Shown: positions 1 to 6,853, counted from the stretch's first letter. The stretch: DNA of 49,321 bases from an uncultured beta proteobacterium (GCA_903930255.1 CAIYYA010000183.1:1-49321), one strand, 5' to 3'. Notes: a model not told the origin generated them from the sequence alone. Numbers and translations are program-made.

Positions 1-129
1 GAATAAATCAGCGCCGTGCTGGGTGTTGTCAAATGCATAGGCCACGGTTTGGTAAATTGGCACGGCGACCGCTTTGGTGGCGGGATCCGGCGTGTAGCCA
101 GCGTGAACGGCGATGGTTTCGATTTTCAC
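1..129 (-). CDS. metY: O-acetylhomoserine sulfhydrylase (MetY-like), N-terminal part
   Basis: The reverse strand encodes 43 residues that begin with a GTG at 129-127 and run off the window edge. The peptide starts [16 protein letters not shown] and contains [13 protein letters not shown], which is the conserved N-terminus of the PLP-dependent O-acetylhomoserine/O-acetylserine sulfhydrylase family (Cys/Met metabolism). The family makes homocysteine by adding sulfide to O-acetylhomoserine in the cytoplasm. A GGAG lies 8 bases before the GTG, and there is no ATG upstream in frame, so the GTG start is favoured. The PLP lysine lies outside the window. Another member of the family (MetZ, cystathionine gamma-synthase) cannot be excluded from 43 residues. 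Sulfide assimilation fits the neighbourhood, but the gene may have its own promoter in 130-412. Confidence 0.8.
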   Translation of the reverse strand, partial: MKIETIAVHAGYTPDPATKAVAVPIYQTVAYAFDNTQHGADLF

Positions 130-360
130 TGGGTCTGCTCCAAAAAATGGTAGGTTGTCAACCGATTAAGCATAAACGACAACGCAGACAATTTCTGGAG
201 CCCAGGAAAAAACGGCCTTGCTGCAAGTGAACGGCCAGTGGTGCTGACCGCTGGATGCCGCGCCCACTACCCACTCCAGAGAAAGTTGCCCGTTGTCAAC
301 AAATCCCCCTCAGCAGATCCCCGGTAGATAGCAATGGATGTCTCGATCAAACCTGTTTTA

Positions 361-409
361 TACCTCTAGAGCTTGCCCAGCAAGCGCAAGCAGCTATCAA
401 ATTTGATAA
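361..409 (-). repeat. Interspersed Comamonadaceae-type repeat, intergenic copy
   Basis: Read on the minus strand this stretch contains AGCTGCTTGCGCTTGCTGG followed by GCAAGC and CTAGAGG. The 19-base core is identical to a copy inside purL (about 40100-40118) and close to copies in hrpA and at the 3' end of the dioxygenase gene. It sits directly after the stop codon of the 72-aa gene, in the 283-base gap before metY. I see no riboswitch fold, terminator with a T tract or small gene in the rest of the gap (130-360). Confidence 0.7.
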
Positions 410-412
410 TGC

Positions 413-631
413 TCAGTCATCCCCCTTGGGGCCTGCAACACGCACTTCGCACAGAAGGTCTTCGGCTTGCAGGGGGTCGTCGGCAAAAATAACTTTGATT
501 TTGTTGGGGCTGCCTGCCGGAATTTCGGCACGCAAACTTTTTGCCTGCGTGGAAGCTTGTTTAAACGTGTCGTGCACCTCAAGCTGATCGAGTTGTGTGA
601 AGGGTTTGATGCGGTAAATATAGTAGGGCAT
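413..631 (-). CDS. Conserved-looking 72-aa protein of unknown function
   Basis: This small protein begins MPYYIYRIKPFTQLDQLE. It has no signal peptide, membrane segment or cysteine-rich motif, apart from a single Cys in LLCEVRV near the C-terminus. The ending VAGPKGDD is acidic. It is the last gene of the leftward operon and starts only two bases after the stop of the S24-like gene, so it is probably co-transcribed and translationally coupled. I do not recognise the family and assign no function. Its compact shape and position argue that it is real and not a shadow ORF; the overlapping plus-strand frame shows no recognisable protein. Confidence 0.65.
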   Translation of the reverse strand: MPYYIYRIKPFTQLDQLEVHDTFKQASTQAKSLRAEIPAGSPNKIKVIFADDPLQAEDLLCEVRVAGPKGDD

Positions 632-633
632 AG

Positions 634-1011
634 TCAGATGTAGAACTTGGAAGCGCGTCTGCGCCCCGGTAACGCTTTTTGAATAATGACGCCACGCACG
701 CAGGCAAGGTCAGCCAGTGCCATATCCGGAAAAGCTGGATTTAAAGCATGCAGTATCCAGCCTGTGGAACTTTTCACAAGTTGCCGAAACGTCCATTCGT
801 CCTGCTGCCAGGCCAAGACATAGGAGCCATCTTGGGCCAGGCCTTCGGGCTCGATGATGATGATTTCACCCTCCAGAAACTCTGGCACCATGCTTTGCCC
901 GAGCACCATCAAGGCAAACGATTCACCACCCGCGCAGTCTGGCAGCGCCATCTCCTGCATGGCTTGCGCACTGGCGTCGTTTCTTGGCATTTTTCTGTCA
1001 GCACTCAGCAT
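634..1011 (-). CDS. S24 (LexA/UmuD-type) peptidase-like protein, apparently inactive
   Basis: The 125-aa product carries the C-terminal fold of the LexA/UmuD/phage-repressor family (S24). FALMVLGQSMVPEFLEG at about residues 32-48 gives the nucleophile region, with Ser40 in GQSM. The second strand block is DEWTFRQLVKS; the lysine of LexA and UmuD (in VTVKRL or FTVKKL) is Arg76 here. With only about 30 residues before the S24 domain there is no room for a DNA-binding domain. It is therefore probably a non-cleaving S24-like domain, perhaps a binding module. The ATG overlaps the end of the upstream reductase gene by 7 bases, which suggests translational coupling. In-frame ATGs slightly downstream (MPRND) are possible starts. 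Family assignment is good; the role in this operon is unknown. Confidence 0.75.
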   Translation of the reverse strand: MLSADRKMPRNDASAQAMQEMALPDCAGGESFALMVLGQSMVPEFLEGEIIIIEPEGLAQDGSYVLAWQQDEWTFRQLVKSSTGWILHALNPAFPDMALADLACVRGVIIQKALPGRRRASKFYI

Positions 1012-2474
1012 AGAAAAATTTGATTTTCAGAAACCCCAAAACTACGCAATTCATCATGCAGGGTGCGCGCAAACTCGCTCGGCCCGGCCAGATAAAAATC
1101 GCAATCAATGTCAAACAGGTCGGCGCGCATGGCTTGGGCAATTTGCCAGGCACCCAAGGCAGCATCGGCATGGGTCACCAACTCATATTCAAACTGATCC
1201 AGCGCCTCGGACCAGGCGCGGCACTGGTTGCTTAAAAAATGGCCGTCGCGCTGGGTGGCCAGCCAAAACAGCGAGAGCGAGGGCGCACAGTCCAGCGCCA
1301 GTGCGTGTTCGATCAGGCTCTTGATGGGGGCAAACCCATCGTCGCAAGCGGCGAATACCAGGGGACGATGGCCGTTTGACAAGACAACGTCACCCTGCGG
1401 GCCGATCACGGTGACAGCGCTACCGGGTTTGATGTTGCCTGCAAACAAATGGGTAGCGAGTGCATCGGCAGGGTTGCGACGAATAAAAAACTGCAAGTTG
1501 CGGTCGTCGCAAGGGCAACTGGCAATGAAATAGCTGCCGTGAACATCGTCAAAACCCGGTACAGGCAGCCCCAAAGCCACCGATTGCCCTGCCAAAAAGC
1601 GCAAGCGGTGGCTGCGTGGTGTTTGCAGATGCAGCATGCGGGTATCTGGAGCGAGCTCCGTGACCGCCCGCACTTTGGTCACTATTTCTTGCTGGGGTAT
1701 ATCTTGCGGACCGCTGGCTTCGAGCAATTCGAGTGTTAACTCACTGCTGGCTGCGGTGTTGCAACACATCAGGGCGTAACCTTGGGCTTTTTCGGTTTCC
1801 GACATCAGATAGTCAGAATTTTGGGTTTTGGCCACTTCACCAGAAATCACGCGCACCTTGCACATGCCACAGCTGCCATTGCCACAACCGTAATTGAGCA
1901 ACAAACCCGAGTGCAAACCCGATTGCAGCAAATTTGAATGACCTTCAACGGCAAATTGGTGTCCGCTGGGGCGCAGTGTGACCTGCGCTGTTGTGACTTT
2001 GAGCATATCGTCCATAACCTCCAACACATTCACCGACTCGGTCGCCAGTGCCTGCGCCAGACCCTGGGTAATTTGTTGTTCCAACGCCTGGCATGCCAGG
2101 TCATCCGGTCTGGACAGCAGCCATTCGCGTGCATTTTTTTGCAGTCCGATGACCAGCGCATGGTAGCGCTGCAAGTGCTTGCGCACGTCCGCCAAGTCCT
2201 GGCTTTGTGCAAACAGTCTTTGTGCCAACACCTCCTGGCTGGGCAGCACACGCTCGCGCAGGCGTTTGCCAAACGATTCATCGCGAATCTGCTGCACACG
2301 CTCAAAGATACCGGCGTCTTCAAGCTGCACATCGGGATAGAGCCGCAACAACGCGTCGGCGCAAACCATGCCATCGTCCAAAACCAGCGCGCCAGCTCGC
2401 ACCTGCTGCTGCAGCACACCACGCGGAACACCGACCAACTGGGCTGCACGCCAAACGCTTAAGTGATGTGACAT
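1005..2474 (-). CDS. [2Fe-2S] ferredoxin / flavin reductase fusion with helical N-terminal domain
   Basis: The 489-aa protein has three parts. Residues 1-60 look like a MerR-type winged helix fold (SVWRAAQLVGVPRGVLQQQVRAG), followed by a helical stretch to about 160. Residues 163-255 form a plant-type [2Fe-2S] ferredoxin with Cys197, Cys202, Cys205 and Cys237 or 238. The C-terminal half is a ferredoxin-NADP-reductase-type FAD/NAD(P) domain (GSYFIAS in place of the usual RxYS, and CDDGFAP in place of GGTGIAP). This is an oxygenase-reductase or CDP-6-deoxy reductase type layout, so it likely passes electrons from NAD(P)H through flavin to the iron-sulfur cluster. A natural partner would be an oxidoreductase of the same operon, but the TauD-type enzyme next door normally needs no reductase. 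The HTH-like start is unusual. Cytoplasmic by sequence. Confidence 0.8.
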   Translation of the reverse strand: MSHHLSVWRAAQLVGVPRGVLQQQVRAGALVLDDGMVCADALLRLYPDVQLEDAGIFERVQQIRDESFGKRLRERVLPSQEVLAQRLFAQSQDLADVRKHLQRYHALVIGLQKNAREWLLSRPDDLACQALEQQITQGLAQALATESVNVLEVMDDMLKVTTAQVTLRPSGHQFAVEGHSNLLQSGLHSGLLLNYGCGNGSCGMCKVRVISGEVAKTQNSDYLMSETEKAQGYALMCCNTAASSELTLELLEASGPQDIPQQEIVTKVRAVTELAPDTRMLHLQTPRSHRLRFLAGQSVALGLPVPGFDDVHGSYFIASCPCDDRNLQFFIRRNPADALATHLFAGNIKPGSAVTVIGPQGDVVLSNGHRPLVFAACDDGFAPIKSLIEHALALDCAPSLSLFWLATQRDGHFLSNQCRAWSEALDQFEYELVTHADAALGAWQIAQAMRADLFDIDCDFYLAGPSEFARTLHDELRSFGVSENQIFLC

Positions 2475-2482
2475 TTGAATGA

Positions 2483-2535
2483 TGCTATATAATTAGTAGC
2501 TATTCACGCTTATTCATATTGCGCTAGAGGCTGAT
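2483..2535 (+). repeat. Diverged copy of the interspersed Comamonadaceae-type repeat
   Basis: The plus strand reads AGTAGCTATTCACGC, TTATTCATATTGCGC and TAGAGGCTGATTTA. This matches the layout of the repeat copy at 361-409 (AGCTGCTTGCGC ... CTAGAGG) with substitutions. It spans the 3' end of the dioxygenase gene, so the last residues (NKSASSAI) and the stop codon of that protein appear to be encoded by the repeat. Confidence 0.5.
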
Positions 2536-3422
2536 TTATTACTTAAATTCGAGGTGATTCGATCGAGGTAGCGGGCGCGGTACAAGAGGCGCGGCGCAGC
2601 CAGATCGTCGGTGAAACCAGCACGATCGTGCAGCACGTTGTTGCAAACCAAACCCATGCCGGCTTGCAAGGTCAGTCGAAAAATAGCCGGGGAGTCACTG
2701 GCCAACAACTGCTCCAAAAACGCCAAGGCTGCGCGCGTCAAGGGGTCATCTTTCCAGGCAATGCTGCGGGTGCGAGCGGTGTAGCGCATATGCAGTTCCC
2801 CGCTCGTGGCATCAATGGCAAAAACGGGACCGTTTTGTTCGCCACGCGCCACACCATCGTCGTCTTGGCGCGCCGGAATGCTCATGGCGTCTGGCGCCAT
2901 CAGCGCACGCACCCAATCGGGGTTGGCATCACGCATGGCGATATAAATCATGTCCTGGTCAAGCAAGGCGTTCTCGCCCCCGCTGGCCGCAGGACGCACG
3001 CAATGCAAAACCATGCTTTGAATATGCCGCTCAGGCGGCTGGTAGTAGCCGTCGGTATGCCATTTGATGGGACGGTTGGTGTAGGGGATGAATACGCCGC
3101 GCTCACCCAATTGGCCAGCCACAGCAATCGGTGAAATGCCGTCTTCGTCGGCGAGCCAATTGCAGTCGAGCCGATGCAAACCCAATTGCGCAGCCACCTG
3201 GCGCGGAATGTTTTTGTCTTCATGCAGCAACCCACTGCGATAAATCGCCATGTTGGCACGCTTGCAGCACTGCTGCAGAGCGCTCAACTCGGATGGACTC
3301 AAAGCAAAGGGGTCAGCCACATCGACCAACAATTCGTTCGCCGACACAGGATAGTTGGCCAGCTTGGCGGCACGCCAGAGCGCGTATTCGGCGTGGCAAT
3401 CGAGATCAAAAGGGGAGTTCAT
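2514..3422 (-). CDS. TauD/TfdA-family Fe(II)/2-oxoglutarate dioxygenase
   Basis: With the ATG at 3422-3420 (MNSPFDLDC) the protein has 302 residues. The start lies 7 bases after the stop of the 205-aa gene; the longer in-frame extension would overlap that gene and has no family resemblance. The Fe(II) ligands of the family are visible as His122 and Asp124 in KWHTDGYY and His265 in NNVLHDRAGF, where the following Arg could contact 2-oxoglutarate. The family hydroxylates a substrate carbon using O2 and 2-oxoglutarate; TauD itself releases sulfite from taurine. The N-terminal 100 residues are not typical of TauD, so a sulfonate substrate should not be assumed. The C-terminal residues come from an interspersed repeat. 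The third-from-last gene positions of this operon make a sulfur-related role plausible but unproved. Confidence 0.8.
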   Translation of the reverse strand: MNSPFDLDCHAEYALWRAAKLANYPVSANELLVDVADPFALSPSELSALQQCCKRANMAIYRSGLLHEDKNIPRQVAAQLGLHRLDCNWLADEDGISPIAVAGQLGERGVFIPYTNRPIKWHTDGYYQPPERHIQSMVLHCVRPAASGGENALLDQDMIYIAMRDANPDWVRALMAPDAMSIPARQDDDGVARGEQNGPVFAIDATSGELHMRYTARTRSIAWKDDPLTRAALAFLEQLLASDSPAIFRLTLQAGMGLVCNNVLHDRAGFTDDLAAPRLLYRARYLDRITSNLSNKSASSAI

Positions 3423-3429
3423 ATTGCGC

Positions 3430-4047
3430 TCAATCGGCAGTCGATGCCGCATGCGAACGGCGCGGCTTGCGTGGTTCAGTGGACAAAACACCCTCCATGC
3501 CACGTTTGATCATTTCCAGCGCCTCGGGCACTTCGGCCGCCATGATCTGCTCAACCACCCAATGCTTGTCTTTTTGCGGCATGTGCGCTTCGATGCGGTG
3601 CCCCAAGTAGCGCACGAAAGCAAAATCGGGCCCGCTCGCATCAAAGCCAAATTCAGCGTAGTGATCAGCCAGTTCATTGAACAAGTCAATAAATGTGTCG
3701 AAATGACTCGCTGCACCAGCAGCCGGCGCACCCATCAAGGTGTCTTCGTTGTCTTGCAATATTTCGGCCACACGGCGCACCAGGGCGCTAACAAACTCGG
3801 CACGCTCCTGTTCGTCCATACGCTCATGCGCCATGCGGTCTTGAATCTGCAGCAAAAAAACCAGCACTTCGCGGGTAAACGCAAAAAACTGCGCCCCTAT
3901 GGCAATGTCAAACTGCGCAGAGCGCATTTGCTTGAGCGTGTTTTGCGACACGCGCCAGGTGATAAACGCCATGGCGCTGGCGGTTTGCTGCGGGGTTTTA
4001 GCGGTTTCACTATGAAACCACTGGTTTTTGATGCGTATTTTTGCCAC
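3430..4047 (-). CDS. 205-aa helical protein of unknown function
   Basis: The protein begins MAKIRIKNQWFHSETAKTPQ and is predicted by eye to be almost wholly alpha-helical. Patches rich in aromatic and acidic residues occur (HFDTFIDLFNELADHYAEF, WVVEQIMAAEVPEALEMIKR), and it ends in a basic tail (EPRKPRRSHAAS). It contains no cysteine, no signal peptide and no membrane segment, so it is a cytoplasmic candidate. The His/Asp/Glu-rich helices could bind metal, but no known motif is complete. It lies 15 bases after the cysteine-less DsrC-like gene and 7 bases before the dioxygenase gene, so it is firmly part of the operon. I do not recognise the family. Confidence 0.7.
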   Translation of the reverse strand: MAKIRIKNQWFHSETAKTPQQTASAMAFITWRVSQNTLKQMRSAQFDIAIGAQFFAFTREVLVFLLQIQDRMAHERMDEQERAEFVSALVRRVAEILQDNEDTLMGAPAAGAASHFDTFIDLFNELADHYAEFGFDASGPDFAFVRYLGHRIEAHMPQKDKHWVVEQIMAAEVPEALEMIKRGMEGVLSTEPRKPRRSHAASTAD

Positions 4048-4062
4048 AGTCGATTTCTTGAA

Positions 4063-4392
4063 TCAGTAGCCGCCCTTGCCCTTGGGCTGGGGCAGAGCCG
4101 CCACTTTGGGGCCTTGTTTGGCCGGACCAACCGGAAACAAGTCATACAGGTATTTGCTATCAACACCAGGGTGAATTTCGTCCATGCCTTTGAGCATGTT
4201 GCGAAAATTCGGCGTTGCACCTTCTTCTCGATAGCACTCGCGCAGGTAGTTCACGACTTCCCAATGGGCGTCAGTCAACTCAATATTCTCGGCCGCGGCG
4301 ATCACACGCACCGCTTCGTCGTCATACACCGGCTCCAGCATATAGCCCAGATCATCGGATTCAAATTCTGTGCCATTGACGTTGTAACTCAT
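4063..4392 (-). CDS. DsrC/TusE-family protein lacking both redox cysteines (RspA-type)
   Basis: This 109-aa protein matches DsrC along its length: the N-terminal GTEFESDDLGYM strand pair, AHWEVVNYLRECYREEG, and SKYLYDLFPVGPAKQ before the C-terminal arm. In true DsrC the arm reads CKIAGLPKPTGC with two cysteines that carry sulfur. Here the arm is GPKVAALPQPKGKGGY, so the first Cys is Pro and the terminal Cys is gone. Known DsrC-like proteins without these cysteines have been grouped as RspA and are thought to be regulatory. It therefore cannot carry persulfide or trisulfide on the arm, but it could still bind DsrC partners such as DsrAB or DsrK. One internal Cys (LRECYRE) remains. It lies 43 bases after the Cas6-like gene. 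Confidence 0.85.
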   Translation of the reverse strand: MSYNVNGTEFESDDLGYMLEPVYDDEAVRVIAAAENIELTDAHWEVVNYLRECYREEGATPNFRNMLKGMDEIHPGVDSKYLYDLFPVGPAKQGPKVAALPQPKGKGGY

Positions 4393-4435
4393 TGAAAAAA
4401 CTCCTTTTTAAAGTGAAACAAATAACGATGAACGA

Positions 4436-5053
4436 TCAAACCGCCGCAGCAGACTTATGCGGCACAAACAAACCACAACCCAGCAGGCGCTTTGGCCCGA
4501 GCCCAAACTCCTGTAAGCGCAAGGAATGTGCAGGCGTCAAGGCGTGCAGCATCATGCTGAACGTGTGGCTTTCGACGCCATCCAGCAGGGTGCAGGCATG
4601 TTTGCCACATACCCGCTCGCCACCAATTCCCAAATCAGCCAGCTCTTGCTGCACTGTTTGCATGAAGCTGACTTCATCCGCACTGTTGGCCGCAAGTTTG
4701 TAGGCATACAGCGTGCTGTGCGGCTGCAATCGGCGTGCATGGGGCTTCCCCAAGCGCAACACCTGGCCAGCCACGTCAAGCTCCAGGTCTGATGGCAAAC
4801 TCAGCAACTCCGGCATGCGCTCAGCCCGCACCCGCAGCAGCAGGCGACTGCGCCGCGACAGCATGGCTAACGCGCTGCTACCGGTGACTAATTTGATGGC
4901 ATGAATGCCAGACATGACATCTTCGTCAAGCCAAGGCCATCGGGTTACCAATGCAGCATGCAATGCCAGCGCGTGCTCACGCGCCAAAAACTGGCCATCA
5001 ACCGGAAAAACGGCATCCAGCATCAGCTCCGAAAACCCGGGTTCAGCGCTCAT
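4436..5053 (-). CDS. Orphan Cas6/Cmx6-like RAMP-fold protein
   Basis: The 205-aa protein starts with MLDAVFPVDGQFLAREHALALHAAL and has SRRSRLLLRVRAERMPELL in the middle. It ends with LRLQEFGLGPKRLLGCGLF followed by VPHK, a glycine-rich loop at residues 184-197. This order and the loop are what I know from the Cas6/Cmx6 subfamily of CRISPR RNA endonucleases (type I-MYXAN). His27 and His32 in the first helix are candidates for a catalytic histidine. There is no CRISPR repeat array and no other cas gene in the window. Its ATG overlaps the 79-aa gene by 4 bases, so it is embedded in a sulfur-linked operon. It may process another RNA or may only share the fold. The family call is from memory of motif patterns; a profile search would settle it. 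Confidence 0.7.
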   Translation of the reverse strand: MSAEPGFSELMLDAVFPVDGQFLAREHALALHAALVTRWPWLDEDVMSGIHAIKLVTGSSALAMLSRRSRLLLRVRAERMPELLSLPSDLELDVAGQVLRLGKPHARRLQPHSTLYAYKLAANSADEVSFMQTVQQELADLGIGGERVCGKHACTLLDGVESHTFSMMLHALTPAHSLRLQEFGLGPKRLLGCGLFVPHKSAAAV

Positions 5054-5289
5054 GTGGGTTCCTTGTCTGGCACCTGAACGGCCGGCTGCGAACGCGCCCA
5101 GCGCAACAAAGCCTCACCCCAGATTTGTGCAGAAAGCGGGTCAATTTCAAACACGGTAAAGCGACTTTTTTCGCGAATGCGGGTGCGCAGCAGACTCATG
5201 CCACCGCCGTCGTGGTCAAGTTGCTGCAATTCAATGACCTGTCCGCCCAGCGGAATGGTCAGTTTTTCAAGGGGTGTGATGGTTGTCAT
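5050..5289 (-). CDS. 79-aa conserved-type protein, first gene of the leftward operon (DUF6967-like)
   Basis: The chosen ATG at 5289 gives MTTITPLEKLTIPLGGQVIELQ, a compact beta-rich protein ending in IDPLSAQIWGEALLRWA and a short acidic tail. A longer in-frame extension to 5499 would cross the promoter-like module and is proline-rich and implausible. The pattern of an I-LP-G-EIELQ opening, RTRIREKSRFTVFEIDP in the middle and a WGEALLRWA end resembles what I remember as DUF6967, which has no known function. The stop overlaps the ATG of the Cas6-like gene by 4 bases, so the two are likely translated together and perhaps act together. No clear Shine-Dalgarno sequence precedes the ATG. Confidence 0.65.
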   Translation of the reverse strand: MTTITPLEKLTIPLGGQVIELQQLDHDGGGMSLLRTRIREKSRFTVFEIDPLSAQIWGEALLRWARSQPAVQVPDKEPT

Positions 5290-5330
5290 AAAGCAAATTT
5301 TTACAGCCGCTATTTGGCGCAATTGGCAGG

Positions 5331-5380
5331 GGTTTCGTCTATTACCGAAAGGGGGGGGGATATATAACCCCAATGGGTAG
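5331..5380 (-). promoter_or_regulatory. Promoter-like module A for the leftward operon (NarL heptamer plus -10-like box)
   Basis: On the minus strand the module opens with CTACCCATTGGGG (5380 downward; perfect NarL heptamer TACCCAT at 5379-5373). It ends with TCGGTAATAGACGAA (5348-5334). The same two blocks occur with identical spacing upstream of soeA. If TAATAG acts as a -10 box, transcription would start near 5332, about 43 bases before the ATG at 5289, and the heptamer would be centred near -44. A run of nine C (nine G on the plus strand, 5351-5359) lies between the blocks. Confidence 0.6.
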
Positions 5381-5477
5381 CTTCGAATACTCAACGAGGG
5401 TGATGGCAAAGTCAATGGGCGAACCTTAACATTGCCGGCATCGTTGCGCACATGAGCTTGAACATGGCCAACAAAAA

Positions 5478-5510
5478 TAGCCCATTCGAACCGAACCATC
5501 GGTATTGGAC
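5478..5510 (+). promoter_or_regulatory. Shortened relative of the promoter module in front of dsrA
   Basis: TAGCCCATTCG at 5478-5488 resembles the CTACCCATT block, and TCGGTATTGGAC at 5499-5510 matches TCGGTAATAGAC at 10 of 12 positions. The two blocks are 11 bases closer than in modules A and B, which is one helical turn. A reverse-oriented AATGGGC lies at 5413-5419. A start site near 5515 would leave a short leader before the GGAG and ATG of dsrA. The assignment is tentative. Confidence 0.35.
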
Positions 5511-5530
5511 ACCCCTTTCACAGGAGACAC

Positions 5531-6814
5531 ATGATGACGAAGAAACAGCACGACACGCCCATGCTTGACCAGTTGGAGAGTGGGCCTTGGCCCAGCTTTG
5601 TCACCGGTCTGAAACGCCTGGCTAAAGACAGCGACTACATGACCGATTTGATGGGTCAGCTGGAGCATTCCTATAAAACCCGCAAAGGTTACTGGAAAGG
5701 CGGCACCGTAGGCGTTTTTGGCTACGGTGGTGGTGTGATTCCACGCTTCTCCGAAGTTGCCGACATGTTCCCGGCTTCGAAAGAATTCCACACACTGCGC
5801 ATTCAGCCGCCAGCTGGCATGCACTACAACACCGATGTTCTGCGCAAAATGTGTGACATCTGGGAAAAGCATGGCTCTGGCCTGATCGCTTTTCACGGCC
5901 AATCCGGCGACATCATGTTCCAGGGTGCCAGCACCGCCAACGTGCAAGGTGCTTTTGACGAACTCAACGAACTCGGTTTTGATTTAGGCGGTGCCGGCCC
6001 TGCCGTGCGCACCAGTATGTCGTGCGTGGGTGCGGCACGTTGCGAGCAATCCTGCTTTGACGAAGGCAAGGCACATCGCGCCGTGATCAACACGTTTTTG
6101 GATGACATGCACCGTCCAGCTCTGCCCTACAAGTTCAAGTTCAAGTTTTCCGGCTGCCCGAATGACTGCATGAACTCGATTCAGCGTGCCGATATGGCCG
6201 TGATCGGAACCTGGCGCGACAACATGCGCACCGACGAACCGCTGGCACGCAAATGGTTTGCCAAACACGGCATGACCGAGCTGGTCAACGACGTGGTGAG
6301 CCGCTGCCCGACCAAGGCCATCATGCTCAAAGAAACCAAAGATGTTTCTGCTGGTGCCAAGATTTCCAGCGTGGCCATCAACGATACCCAATCCATCGAA
6401 ATTGACAACGCCAACTGCGTGCGCTGCATGCATTGCATCAACGTGATGACAGGCGCACTGGCAACCGGCACAGACAAAGGTGTGACGGTGTTGATGGGTG
6501 GCAAGCGTACCCTGAAGATTGGTGACTTGATGGGCACCGTGGTGGTGCCTTTCATGCCCATGAAAACCGAGGAAGATTACGAAGCACTGGTTGAACTGGC
6601 TCAGAAATCGATCGATTTCTTTGCCGAAAACGCACTCGAACACGAGCGCACCGGCGAAATGATTGAACGCATTGGCCTGATTAATTTCCTCGAAGGCATT
6701 GACCTCGAAATTGACCCCACCATGGTGGCCACGCCACGCACCAACCCCTACGTTCGCACCGACGGCTGGGACGATGAAGTCGCCAAGATCAACGCTCGCA
6801 AAGCAGCAGCCTGA
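5531..6814 (+). CDS. dsrA: Reverse-type dissimilatory sulfite reductase alpha subunit
   Basis: The 427-aa protein is full length for DsrA. The siroheme/[4Fe-4S] ligands are visible as Cys165 and Cys171 (SCVGAARC) and Cys209 and Cys213 (SGCPNDC). The inserted ferredoxin domain has Cys259 (RCPTKA) and Cys296, Cys299 and Cys302 (NCVRCMHC). GGAG lies 5 bases upstream of the first of two adjacent ATGs. DsrAB in sulfur oxidisers works in the oxidative direction, producing sulfite from DsrC-bound sulfur in the cytoplasm; dsrL and dsrEFH downstream and soe nearby support that direction here. It heads the operon running to cobA. Nothing in the gene looks broken, in contrast to its partner dsrB. Confidence 0.97.
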   Translation: MMTKKQHDTPMLDQLESGPWPSFVTGLKRLAKDSDYMTDLMGQLEHSYKTRKGYWKGGTVGVFGYGGGVIPRFSEVADMFPASKEFHTLRIQPPAGMHYNTDVLRKMCDIWEKHGSGLIAFHGQSGDIMFQGASTANVQGAFDELNELGFDLGGAGPAVRTSMSCVGAARCEQSCFDEGKAHRAVINTFLDDMHRPALPYKFKFKFSGCPNDCMNSIQRADMAVIGTWRDNMRTDEPLARKWFAKHGMTELVNDVVSRCPTKAIMLKETKDVSAGAKISSVAINDTQSIEIDNANCVRCMHCINVMTGALATGTDKGVTVLMGGKRTLKIGDLMGTVVVPFMPMKTEEDYEALVELAQKSIDFFAENALEHERTGEMIERIGLINFLEGIDLEIDPTMVATPRTNPYVRTDGWDDEVAKINARKAAA

Positions 6815-6853
6815 CCGGCACGTCCTCCATCCATTCATTCCAGGAATATCAAC

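Noticed and set aside
130..412. SAM- or SAH-type riboswitch upstream of metY
   Set aside because: No conserved core or multi-helix layout could be recognised; only an interspersed repeat and a normal ribosome binding site are visible.
1020..2482. Long plus-strand frames opposite the reductase gene (for example 1938-2462)
   Set aside because: They mirror the codon pattern of the real minus-strand gene and show no recognisable domains.
3423..3503. Upstream start of the dioxygenase at 3503
   Set aside because: It would overlap the 205-aa gene by 74 bases, and the extra residues do not fit the family; the ATG at 3422 follows the upstream stop directly.
5290..5499. N-terminal extension of the 79-aa protein to 5499
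   Set aside because: The extra peptide is proline-rich and unlike a folded protein, and its DNA contains the promoter module shared with soeA.
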